DNA of 64,000 nucleotides from Euleptes europaea (taxonomy: Eukaryota; Chordata; Lepidosauria; Squamata; Sphaerodactylidae): NCBI RefSeq assembly GCF_029931775.1, contig NC_079312.1, positions 136,509,872-136,573,871 of the forward strand, given 5' to 3'. Positions 1 through 12,400 of the stretch are shown here, piece after piece (position 1 is the stretch's first letter; every line of letters starts with the position of its first letter). The notes beneath the pieces were generated by a model. It saw only the letters and a list, made by a program, of their open reading frames with translations. It was not told the origin of the DNA and made no database searches. A program made the position numbers and the translations under genes.

Positions 1-173
1 AGACTGCCAAGGGGCACCAATCAGATCTGCCAGGGATGGGCAGGGATTTAGAACCCCTGGGGGACAGAAACAATCACATTAGAAGGGGGGAGATAATAAA
101 TTAAACGAGCTAAGCCCCTGAGCCTTCTATCTCCAGCAGCGAGCGGAACAACCAATCAGAAGCAGGGCTCGGC

Positions 174-198
174 CAGAGAGAGAGAGAGAGAGAGAGAA
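174..198. repeat. (AG)n microsatellite
   Basis: A run of AG dinucleotides in the presumed FAAP100 3' UTR or just beyond it. Confidence 0.9.
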
Positions 199-351
199 AA
201 TCCCGCCCTCCTCCCTGCTATGACACTCCTCCAGTCCTCGGTCCGTTCCCAAGGCATACAGCCATCTGCCTCCATCGACCCAATGGCACTGGGCAGAGAG
301 GATCACGGAGCCATCGAAGGTGTGCCAAGATGCAGAACCACGGCTCAGCGT

Positions 352-477
352 TCACAGGATGACCAGGCTGGGGTTGCGCAGCTGCCGGTAAACATGCAGG
401 AGCTTTTCCACTGCTGCATCTGAATCATTCCCCAAGCACAGGCGGTCACGGAGAGATTGTGCCTCCTTTAACAGTGT
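352..477 (-). CDS. FAAP100: FAAP100 exon 9, last coding exon (residues 836-876)
   Basis: The exon codes for 126 nt including the TGA stop at 352-354, after a TTTCCAG acceptor. It encodes TLLKEAQSLRDRLC and LLHVYRQLRNPSLVIL, matching the human C-terminus, which ends VYRQLRHPSLILL. No AATAAA or ATTAAA is seen on this strand between the stop and base 1, so the 3' UTR probably continues out of the window. Confidence 0.95.
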   Translation of the reverse strand, partial: TLLKEAQSLRDRLCLGNDSDAAVEKLLHVYRQLRNPSLVIL

Positions 478-3400
478 CTGGAAAGGAGAAGACAGGTTGT
501 GGGTTAGCTGCCAAAGGAGGGGTGGTGTGATTAGACTAGCTGGAGTACCTGTGAACGAATGTAGTGTTCCCCCCTCATGGCTTGCAGGTCTCCTCCCCTT
601 AGGACCCCATTCTGCCACCTCCTAAACCACATATCCCTTCCACCCTCTACTGCCTAATTCTTGCCCAAAAAATCTCAATTATGGGGAATCCCAATCAGGA
701 CTAACAATGAAAGCACAGAAGTATTTGCACCATTTATACCAGGCATGGAATGCAGCTTTCTTTGGCGCTGAACATGGGCCAGAGTGCGTGGAGGGGGAAA
801 GGGTAAGCAGTTTAACACCCAGTGTGTGTACCGTCAAGTCACAGCTGACTTATGACGACCCCGTAGGGTTTTCAAGGCAAGGGACTTTCAAAGGTGGTTT
901 GCCATTGCCTGCCTCCACGTGGGCTGAGAGTTCTGAGAGAAGTGTGACTAGCCCAAGGTCACCCAGCAGGCTTCAAGTGGGAGTGGGGAATCGAACCTGG
1001 TTCTCCACATTAAAGTCTGCAGCTCTTAACCACTACACCTAGCCCTATGTGTAAACCTCAGCTGAAAGGTTTGCCTATCCAGTCCATAAATCATCTGGAA
1101 TGCATTGTGAGTATCTACTTGAAGGCCTGGGTACAGGGAAGGGGTGGGAGAGAGAATGGGTTAGTAATCAGGTTATGGAAAAATGTAGCCAATTGGGCAG
1201 ACCCAATCTGGCAGCGACCATCTTTGGCCAGTCATTACAGAGTGAGCCATAAACCCATGCCCGGTCATATACCTGGTCAGCTCCAATTCCTGCATTTAGA
1301 AGGTGCAGTAAGGCCTGAGACAACTGAACCCTGGAAGGCCAGGAAAGCCAAATGACTCTCATGCGCAGATGCACATTCCTGGGCTCAGTCCAAGCAGAGG
1401 AGGCTTGGCCTTCTCTTCAGATGTCTGTCTGCAACGATCCAAAGACAAGGGTGTTGCAAGCATCTGTTCCTGCGGCACATAACTCCAAGTAGCTGCTTAC
1501 CTCATGGTTGGCTTGGATCTGGTGGAGGTGCTGCATACGGACATCTGGAGAAGAGGAGTCCTGCGCTGCCTGCTCCAAAACCAGAGCCTGTGTACAATAA
1601 ATAAACAAATAAATCTCCCAGACACCCCTGATTAAACTAAGGTAAGATTAGCTAGCCAAATACAAAAGCGGACTGTGGTTAGCTTCAAGCAGAGCTAACA
1701 CTGTTAAAGGCAGACATTACATCGAAGTGGGACAGGATGCCTCTAGGTTTTCCTACTGTTTTCATGCTGACAGTGACTAGCGGAAACTGTCATTGGTGAT
1801 TTTGAACTGTCAGAGAAGTCTTTGTTCAACAAGAAAAGCTTGCTAGCCAAAGCTTTTATTTTCCTTTATTCTGGGAAGGTTTCACAAACATTTGAGGAGT
1901 GGTGGTGGGGGAATCCAGGGGGTTGGGAGGGCAGGGAGATAGATAAAAATATACGCTCCTTGTTTTTGGGAGCCTTACTTCTGTTCTTGGTGCAGGTCAT
2001 TTGGTCTCTCTTGCTCTCCCTCTCTCTCTGGCAGGGTATGGGAAGGATGGGGTGGGGGATATTTTTATTTATATTATTTATTTATAGTCTGCCTTTTTCA
2101 CGAACTCAAGGTGGATTACACAAAGTGAGTCAACACAATTAACAGGATGGGACATTCAGTAAACAATGAAATACGATTTGAGTTGTAAAACCAACCAAAA
2201 ATCTTAAAAAAACAGAATTGAAGCCAAGCGTAAGTGTTAACATGACACACAAAAATGGTACAAGATTACATAGTAGGAGCCAACTTACAACAAACCATAC
2301 ACAGTAATATAGATCACGGTCGATAATCTGTCCAAGTACAGTAACTCTGTGAATAATTTTGCACAGTGCTATCCTATTGCCCACGTAGAAAATCCCTCTT
2401 GAATAATTCACTTCTGCATAGTTTGCAGAAAGCCAGGAGTGGGAGCCTTCCTGACCTCCTCAGGCAGGTCATTTCACAAGGTAGAGACCACAATGGAGAA
2501 GGCACGTGAAGACGAAAGAGTGATACATGAGCTGAGTACAATAGCTATGCATCCAGGAGGAGTAGCTACTATACAGGAAGCCACAAGTCAAGATTGTCAA
2601 CTTCAAGCGGTACTAGCCCTTATAAAACAAGGATGGGCCCCAGTATTTGAGAGATGTCCTTCCTGCAGCAACGCCATTTTGGTCTGTGAAGGATTCTTTA
2701 CGTTGTGAAGATTGTATTCTTTATGTGGGTGAAAGAGTAGTTATTCCTTTGTCCCAAAGGCAAAATATGCTTTCTCAACTTCATGACTCGCATCAGGATA
2801 TGCAGAGAAATAAGGCTAGGGCAAGAGGATTAATGTATTGGCCTGGTATGAGTAACGGTACTGAAACAGTGGTTGGAAACTGTTTGGTTTGTGCATGTCT
2901 TGCCCCTAAAAATCAGAAGGAGCAACTTATACCACATGAAATTCCTGAATTACCATGGGAAAAGGTGGGTGTAGATATTTTTGAATATGGCTCCTCCCCA
3001 TTTCTTCTTGTGGTAGATTATTTTTTGAAGTACCCAGAAGTATTGAGCTTGTCTGATAAGACTGCAAGAACTGTGATTGCTAAACTTAAGGGTGTATTTG
3101 CTCGGCATGGCATTCCCAAGATGGTTGTCAGTGACAATATGCCTTTTGCTAGTTGAGAGTTTCAGCAGTTTGCTCGTGATTGGGGGTTTGAACAATGTTT
3201 TAGTAGCCCAGGGTACCCACAATAAAACAGAATGGTTGAAAGAGCAATTCATTCCATAAAACAGCTCCTTAAGAAGGCAGAAGATGCGCAGAGGGATCCA
3301 CATCTGGCACTGCTGGAATATCGTAATTCCCCCATTACGGAAATGCTGATGGGCAGAATGCTAAGAAGCAAACTGCCAGTAACCACTGGTTTATTGCACC

Positions 3401-6400
3401 CTAGAATACCTCCTATGACATTCAAAGGGAGAAGCTAGACTATTGTTTTGTGCAACAGATATATCAATTGTCCCATTACTAGGTAGAGCAGCCTGTGAGA
3501 TTTTGGATTTGGTTCGAGTTGATGTTATACGTCCAACTGAACATTTGTCACAGGAACAGTGTCCTTCGATTTTTGGGATCTGTGCAATATTTGTCAAAGT
3601 ATATTCCAAGGGAGACAGAGCTTACAGCACCTTTAAGAAATTTGTTGGAAAAGAATGTACTATTTCAGTGGATGCCAGAACATCAGGCGGCTTTAGAAAT
3701 GGTGAAACAGCAGTTGTGTCAGGCACATGTACTTCAATATTTTGATATGACAAAACCAGTAGTGGTGCAGGCAGATTCTCCAAAAGATGGCCTTGGAGCA
3801 TGTCTGCTTCAGGAGTATAGGCCAGTGTCCTATGCGTCAAGGTCACTTACTACATCAGAACAGAATTATGCCCAAATAGAGAAGGAGCTGCTTGCTGTGT
3901 CATATGCAATGAGAAAATTCCATCAGTATGTGTTTGGTAAGGTTGTCTTAGTTCAGACTGATCATAAGCCATTAGAGATTATTTTTTAAAAGCCAACTGG
4001 TGGTGCTCCTGCTCGTTTACAGCGTATGCTGCTGCAACTTCAGAGATATCAACTTAACGGCATGTATACCCCAGGGAAGTATATGTATCTTGATGATACG
4101 TTATCACGGGCTACTGTGGATCCTCCTGTAAGTGATGAGCAATCAGTAGAAGATGAGAGAGTGATACATGAGCTGAGAGATCATTAAGATAATAATTACA
4201 GTATAGGTGTGCTGAGAGACGGCCTGTACTTAAAGAGACATCACAAGCTTGGTGGTAAACCAGGAGGCTGGGTTTCATCCCAAGGGCGGGAGAGGTAGTC
4301 AAGGGGTGACCTTAATCATTTCTAGGAGCTTCAAATTCAAAGCTTCTACCGCAACCTCAAAAGACCACATGTTTAAAATCCTAAAGTCCTCTAGAGCATT
4401 CTGGAAGCCAGTAGGATTCATGAGCCTCTGTGGGCAGACTATTCTCTCAGAAGAGGACCCAACATGGCCAAGGGCTTTAGCAACCTAAATTTACTTGTAG
4501 AATATGGCAAAGATAACCGGGAAAGATTGTGCCACTTCACACTGGATTGCTCCCCAAATCCTCAAATGTTTAAGACACTTTCCACATAACAGAGAAGTCA
4601 GCAGGACTGATGTGCATTCAGCATTCTCTCCCCTGCCTCCCAGGAATCTGACATACCTGAATACGCCTGACCACAGCATGGTGCAACTGGCACATGTTTG
4701 CTAGCAGTGAGCTCTGGATTATGATCTCCACAGCCTGGATGGGGCCTGCTGGGCTCAGGTCACTTACAGCCACCTGTGGAACAAGGAGACCATTGTCTGA
4801 GACCCTTCCCCAGACCCAAGATCACCTAGTACTAGCCCCAGGTTTACACAGGACTGTCTGTGCACCAAAGCAATATTCATCCCCTCCCCCCGGTAAATGC
4901 TACATTAATTATGTTTAGGGTTGCCAATTGCCCGGTGGTGGCAGGTAAACTACCGCCCATCCACCGGGCTGCCCGCCGGCCAGCTGAGGGCCAGCAGGCA
5001 CTGCGGGCACACATGCGCAGATGCAGCGCACATATCACTTTTGGTTTAACCCGAAAGTGACGCGGACGCTCTAGCACCCTCGGATAAAACTCTATGGAAA
5101 CTATAGAGTTTTGGCCGGGATTGCTAGAGCATCCCCGTCATTTCCAGGTTAAACCGGGAGTGACGTAGGCACATCGCGCGCTAACGCCATGGGCCCGCGA
5201 AGCTCCCGCCGGTGGAGCTGCGGGGCCTGGCAAGCCTAATTATGTTGCACAATCCAGATTTGAGGGTGTTACGAGCAGAGGACAGGGGTGAATAAGATAC
5301 CCCAAGCAGGAGTTACTGGTGCAACACAACTCTGTAAACTACAGAAAACTCAATCAAGTTAGCCAAGCCATGTGCTACAAATGAAAGAGAAATAGTTTCA
5401 GTCAGCAAGCCCAGGGAGAAGCACCTTTCCAACCCTCAAGAATGGTGGACCCTGAACAGCAGCAGAACTCTTCCTGTGCATGTTCATTGAGTTCTGCTAC
5501 CTCTCTTCTCCAGCTGGGGCAGCCTCTGAAACTCCTTCTCATCCCAGGTTCATCCAGACCCCCATCAGACACCATATGAAGACGCCAAGGATCTTTCATT
5601 AGTACAAGCAGAGAAGCTCTGCCTTAAACAAGTTTACCAGATTTATGCCGAGATCCATCAAACACATTTTACTTAAGTTTGAACTGGCATCCCAAGGGGT
5701 GGCCAGTATGAATGCTGGGACAATGGCCTTTGTCCTGTGCGGTAACAAGGTGGCTTATTGCCCATTCTCCAGCAAAACGCATGCTGAAGCGCCTCATCTA
5801 GGGAGGTTTAGCTGGAGCAGAATTAGCAGGGAAGCTAATCACACGGGTTTTATTAATGCTCTTGCGCACAAAGCCAGAGGAACCCAGACACTACCAGCGC
5901 CTGCCCCCTCCTTCCCCCTGCAGGAAGGTTAACCAGCCATGGCAGGAGCAAAGGCTAGCAATTAACATCGGCTGCATGCTACTCCAAGAGGATTAAAGGG
6001 GGAAGAGGGGGCAGCTGGAGCTCAAAAACTCCAATGTGACCATCCTCCCCCTCTTGCATGGAAGAACTGGCAGAAATGTGACAAGGCAGATGAGCAAAGA
6101 AACCAGATGTTTGAAGCTGTACTTTAAATCCGCTCCTGTAGCCGTAGCAACACTGGGTTTAGCTACATAATCATGGGTGGAGAGGGTAGCCCTTGGCTAG
6201 AACAAGGCTGGAGGAGCAGCTGGAAGGGTTCTCACATACAGCATGTATTAGGGGCACCTGCCCCAGGGCAATGGCCATCTAGAGAAACCGATCTGTCAGT
6301 TGTTTGACGTAATAAAGAAGAAGAGTTGGTTTTATATGCCGACTTACTCTACCACTTAAGGAAGAATCAAACTGGCTTACAGTCACCTTCCCTTCCCCTC

Positions 6401-9400
6401 CCCACAACAGACACCCTGTGAGGTAGGTAAGGCTGAGAGAGCTCTCAGAGAGCTGTAACTAACCCAAAGTCACCCAGCTGGCTTCATGTGGAAGAGTGGG
6501 GAATCCAATCTGGTTCTCCAGATCAGAGTCCACCGCTCCAAACCACCGCTCTTAACCACTACACTTTGGCTACACTTGTGAGGCCTTGGTCTACAAGTAG
6601 ACTGAACTGTGGAGGTGAATGAAGCCTAGGAACTAGGAAGTTTGCCTCCAGCCAAGGAATTATCTCCAATGTCACAATACTCAAGGAGGACAGCATTACT
6701 TAAAACCTGACCACTGTAAACCCAATGGCTCTGGCGTGCATGTAGGGACTTCAGTGCACACGTGAAACTCTACACATGCAAGGCTTGCTTCCATTCTCTT
6801 CTACAAGTCAGGGATTGCTCCACATACACGACAGCCATTCCTCAATGCATACAAAAGAACGGGGCATGACCTGCGCACACAGATCTCTTCATATGCACTG
6901 GAGCACAAAAGTGTGCCCAAGTGCTGTAAGAAGGAAGGGTTTTTAATCAACTGCAGGATGACCGAATACCAGGATAGCCTACTCAGATATTCTAGGGTCA
7001 CTTCTCCTGCCCCTTGGTGTAACATTCACAGTTCTCACCAAAGAGAAAACTCTGTTCAGCATCTAAAGGTTGAGACAAGCAGCAGCATTACTTCTGGGAA
7101 CCCAGAGAGCAGAAAGAGCCTGAAATTGCTCAAGGAATCCAGTAAACCCAAGGCAAAACACAGCTAGGGTAGGAGCTGCTACATGGCTCTGTTCTCCTTT
7201 AAGTCAATCCCAGGTTATGGCTTGGCCAACAATAGAAAGCCGCTCAGAAGCACCTCCCCACTGATCCTCTTGCAGGCTCAATCCACTGCCTGCAGCTCCT
7301 TTCCATAGTTAACTCATGCCTTGCCTCTCGGATGTTCAGCTGCACCTCTCCTCCGTCGGGGGCCCGCCCCTGTGCTGCTGTTGCATCCTCGCTCCAGAGC
7401 GCAGCTGCCTCAGCATTCTCTGCCAGCAACCAGCGCAGCACAGCGCAGCTCAGCGATGCTCCTGAGCAACAAGACCAGAAGAACACACGCCATTAAGAAC
7501 ACAAGAAAGGCATTGACTGATCAGACCCGTGGTTCATCACGGTCAAGCAGGAAGTCCCCACAGTAGCCAGCCAAAGGCCCACAAGTAGGGCATGGAGACC
7601 AAATCCTCCCTCTGCTACTGCCCCATCCCCACAAACTGGCATTCACAGGTAGACTGCCTTCAAGTGTAGAGGTTCCATTTAGCTCACTGTATGGGCTCTA
7701 GGAGGCCTGGGCTACACATGCCGAAGAATTTATTTTATTTATTTGTTTTTTCAAATGTATAGCCCACCCTCAATTTCCAGCCAAGCTGGGCTCAGGGCAG
7801 GTAACAAACTCTAAACTCAGATAAAACCATAAAAACAGCAAAGTTAGGCGTCTGAGCAGTCAGTACCACTTCAGGCTGTGAGGAAGGAGAGGGCTGCCAC
7901 CTCATTACCCCCTCACTCTCCTGCATGTGTAGACCATGCCTGGATTGTGGTTGCCCAGTTAACATTTACTGCACCAAGAGTGGGTTAAATCATGCTAAAC
8001 ACACATAGGAAGCTGATTGTAAAAAACTACTACAATGAAGGCAAAAAGTGTGGTGGGGTCTGAAGGTAAAGAACAGTGGTTGTCTTGCAGAAGACTGGTT
8101 GACCCTCCTGGTCCTTCTAAGTTTGACACAGCCCAGCATTGCTGGGGCACCATATCTGCAGTCATGCAGAAGGATAATTTGATGCAGCTCAACAGGCTTG
8201 TTAGGTACAAGGAGTGGCCCACACACAGCCCGTGACAGGTCTGCACTGACCTAAGGTTTCACCAGAACGGCCGCAATGAACACTCAGTAAAAGGACACAT
8301 GCAAATCACTGAGACAGATAAACCCCCACCCAAGGAGGACAGAAGCTGTGACATATGGAAGACCAGGCACGCAGATTGCAAGTGGACTGATCTGAAAGCG
8401 CACCTAGCTGGCTTAGATTGGCAGTTCCAGCACGGAGGGCAAGGCGGCTGATCTGAATCTCCGTTGCGTCTCACTTCTCTCCTCTACTGCTCCAATTTGG
8501 GCAGAATATCCTGGTCCTTGTCAAACAAATCAAGTCCAAAACTCTTAATATTCTAATGAGGACAAATAATGCACATTCCTCTGAGATTAGGTGGCAACCC
8601 GGGAGAGGGCCTTCTCAGTTGTGGCACCAAAACCCTGGAACTCTCTTCTCCCCAGGGTGACTTGCCCGCCCCCCCTTCTGTTGCTGTCTTCTGCTAGCAG
8701 GTGGAAGACTTGTTTTGTCTGGTGTCCCCTCAACGATCCCTCCTTCCAGCATTGTTTTGATCGGTTTTATGTACATGTATTTTATTGTATTGTATGTGAA
8801 TTTAATGTGGTTTCACTTGTTTGAATGATGTGTTTTTGTTTGGTCTTGATGGTTTTAAAGACATGTTTTCATTATAAATGTTTTTAATCTGTAAGCTTGG
8901 TGGCTGTGATGAGGGCAGAAAGGCAGGGTATAAATTTTGTAAATAAACAACTAAAATCTGTGCAAATTTTTAGACAGCATTATTAAGTGCAGCTGGTGAA
9001 CACGAGGCTCCTCGGGGAACACAGTTTGGCTTTTTTGGTCATCAGTGCACTCTGACCTTGGGCTACGAGTATCTCTATACATTTGCACTGGAAACTATAG
9101 TGAGGCAATCCTAACCACAAGAAGCATGTTTTCAGAAAGCACTGCTGCTTTCTTTCAAATTTTGATTTCTATTGGAGGAGCCTGTCTTGTTTGGCTGGAG
9201 GGCTTCCTTCCCCTTGCCATGGTTTTAGAGAATAATTTTGTGGATTTATGGCACTGGAAAGCAGCGCCAAAGCAGTGACATGAGGAAGATGCAGTCAGCA
9301 TTGGCCACCAGAGGTCCCTTGACCTGACGTTCCGTGTCTGAACTTGTGAAGTTGTCTTACACAAAGACACACCCTTGTGGCCCATCCAGGTCAGTACTGT

Positions 9401-12400
9401 CTACTCTGGACTAGCAGCACTTCTCTTGGGTTTCAGGGACAGCAGTGTCTTTCTCAACACCTTTAATGTCAGAGTTTAACCTGGGATCTTTCATAGGTAA
9501 AGTGGATGCTTTACCATAGAGTCAGGGCCTCTCCCCATGAATGCCACAGGAACTCTTTTAATGGTATCAAAGGGGGGGGGGGAAGCTTCATCCAGAATAT
9601 CAGAATTCCTTGGGGGGGGGGTTCCTTCTGCTGGGGTTTCCTCTGCCTAGAACAGCTGTTTTAGTTCTTACAAGCTCTACAACTCCCAAGCAGAGAAGTC
9701 ATCCAGCTACAGCAAAGGAAATTAATTTCCAACCAGGAGTTGTCGTTTTTGTTGTTTCCCCCCCTGAGAAACGCATGTCCCTGAGGGGATCTCAACATGA
9801 GCATGACTCCAAGCCACTGATTTCCTGGAGTTCAGAGTAATGGAACTTTAATCCAAAGCAAAGCCATGCTGTATTGGTTAGTACCTTTAGAAAAGAGTTT
9901 TTTAAAGGTTCTACCCAGGATCTCGCAAAATCATTCAAAGAAATTAAGGTGCGAGCACAAAGTTGCCACTGTCTCTACAGGGAAATTATCATGACCTTTA
10001 TCAAAAGCAGTTTGAAGCACCTTGTATTTGGGGATATGCCCTGGAGACAGCTGGTGGGAAAACCTCCCCGGACCAGCTTGCATTTCCATGTACGACAGGA
10101 GACATTTAACAGGAAACTTAATGGTCTGAAGGCACGTGACATGGTTCTGCATAAACCACTCTGAATTCTGTGGGGTAGGGTATAAACATGCTCATCACAC
10201 ACACAGGCCACTGGCCATATGGCTTGGATTGAAGTTCCCCAGAGTTGTGATAAACTTGCTCAACAGCCAAGCACCTGCACACATCCCCAGCAGCACCCTC
10301 TGTAAACAAAAGCATCACTTCTTCCAATGCATGCAAACAACCTCTGGGAATCATCAATACAGAGAGGGATCACAGAGTTGAGGAGCAGGTGGAGGGGGAG
10401 AATGCAAACAGGTTAACAGCGCTCAGAGAAATCACACACCTTCAGAAGTGTCTTTCAGGGCAGTTCTCAGCAACTCAGAGGACACCTTGATAGAAGCCAC
10501 TGATGGCGCCAAGTAATCTTCTCCCAGGGCACTTGGAACAAGCTCTTCACTGCCTTCCATGCTCTCGAGGTCAGACTGCACACGGGACAGTTTCAGGAAG
10601 GTATCAACTGGATCCGTGGGCAGGGAGATGGCAGCTGCAGGTGGGGCAGCTTCAGAGTCTCTGCTGCCACCAACCAAGCGGAGGCAATGCAGGATGTCAA
10701 TGGTTACCTCCCTCAAAGGCAGGCAGATGCCTTCTCTATCTGGGGAAAGGCCAGGGGAATCATCAGAAAGCAGGTCATCAAGCAGCTCAGTGGACTCTGA
10801 GACAGTGCCCAGGATCTCCCGCAGGCCGTAGTAGAGAGAACAGGAGACTGTGAAAGGCAGTTCTAGCTTGGAGCCTTCAGCAGGGCCTAAGGGCAGCGTC
10901 ACCTCCGTCTTGTTCCCAGGAAGGAGCTGATCTATAGGGAAGGTGTAGGAGGTGGCAGAATCTGAGCAGCCTTCCTCAAAGTCACAGGAATTGGCGAAGA
11001 GCTGGACGCAGAAGGTCCAGCCTCGCTCCAGGGTGCACTCGCTCGAGTTCTCTAATATGCAGGAGATGGTCAACGTCTCCTGAACCAGCAGGCGGCTCCA
11101 GTTGGCAGTGATGGTGCAAGTGATGGGCTTTTGGCCATTCTGGCTGGACAACAGAGCTGCACTGACATTCATCACCTGGTTCAGGCTTGTCAAAGCCCGG
11201 TTCTTTTGGTCCACAACCTTTTTCAGGGATGACACTCTGCAGGAACCAGGAGAGGAAACAACATCGGCATGAGCAGATTATTTCTTGTTAAGGAGAACAC
11301 CAAAACCTCTTCAATACAAAATGAACTGAGAAGTTGGAATCCCAATATTATAATAATGGACAGGACAAACAACCTCCAGATACCCCATTTCCTGTCTGAA
11401 AATGGACATTAAAGAGTATTTCTACTTAATACCACAGATGCCTTAACCCAGTGGTCAGCAAACTCATTAGTCAACAGAGCCAAATATTAACAGTACAACG
11501 ATTGAGATTTCTTTTGACAGCCAAATTTCTTAAACTTAAACTATATAGGTATGTACACTGTGTATTAACTTAATAAACTTTAATTAATAATAATTATAAT
11601 AATAAAGCCACCAACACAAAATAATTACAATTTTTAAATTGGTGACAAAAAAAATACCTCTCCTCTGAGCTGGCCAGCTTGGTATCCCTGACACAGAGAT
11701 CTGAGCAAGTAGGGAGCTAGCCAGCTTCCTCCTCGGCCTCCACCCTTGTGCTGCTTTATACTCCTTCCCCTTTGTGCTCCGACCCCATCCACCCCAAGCC
11801 GAGGCTATAAACACCCCCTTCCCGTCCCTCTTCCTCTCCTTGTTGGGAGAGTCTCTGCAGAGGGTGGGGGTTGCGCTTTAGACCTGCCCTTCCGCCTGCC
11901 CTGTGCGTGCTGGGCTCGAGGCAAGGGCTTCCCTTCTTAGGTGCGCTTTCCTCGCGCCTGTTCTCTCCCCCCCACTCCCCACCAGTTTACCCGTGGCTGC
12001 TGGGGCCTCTCCGGCCTGCCAGCAGTTCAGGAATAGCCCCTCCATCGTGGCTCCCTCCTGCCAACCAGCTGAGGGGCGCGCTTGTCAGCCACCACCCCGA
12101 GGTTCCGGCTTGGGGACTGCGGGCCATTGTGGCAGCTGCGGCGCCTCGTTTACTGGGGGGGCTCTGCCCGGGCCGCTTCCCCCGCTCACCAGCTGACGAG
12201 CGGGCCTTTTGGCGGCGGCTGGGGCTTCCGGCGGGTTCGCCGTGCTGCGGGGCGGCAATTGTGGTCAGTCCCCGTTGTTGCCTCCGAGAGCCCCCTTTCA
12301 GGTAAGTGGGGGTGCGGGGGTTCCTCCCCCCTCCCCTAGAGGCTGCCGTCGGGAGCGGGGCCTGACGAGGCGTCCCGAGTGAAACTTGCCATCGTTGTCG

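Noticed and set aside
822-1045. Possible tRNA gene
   Set aside because: A and B boxes are present, but the sequence does not form a complete tRNA and continues into a SINE body.
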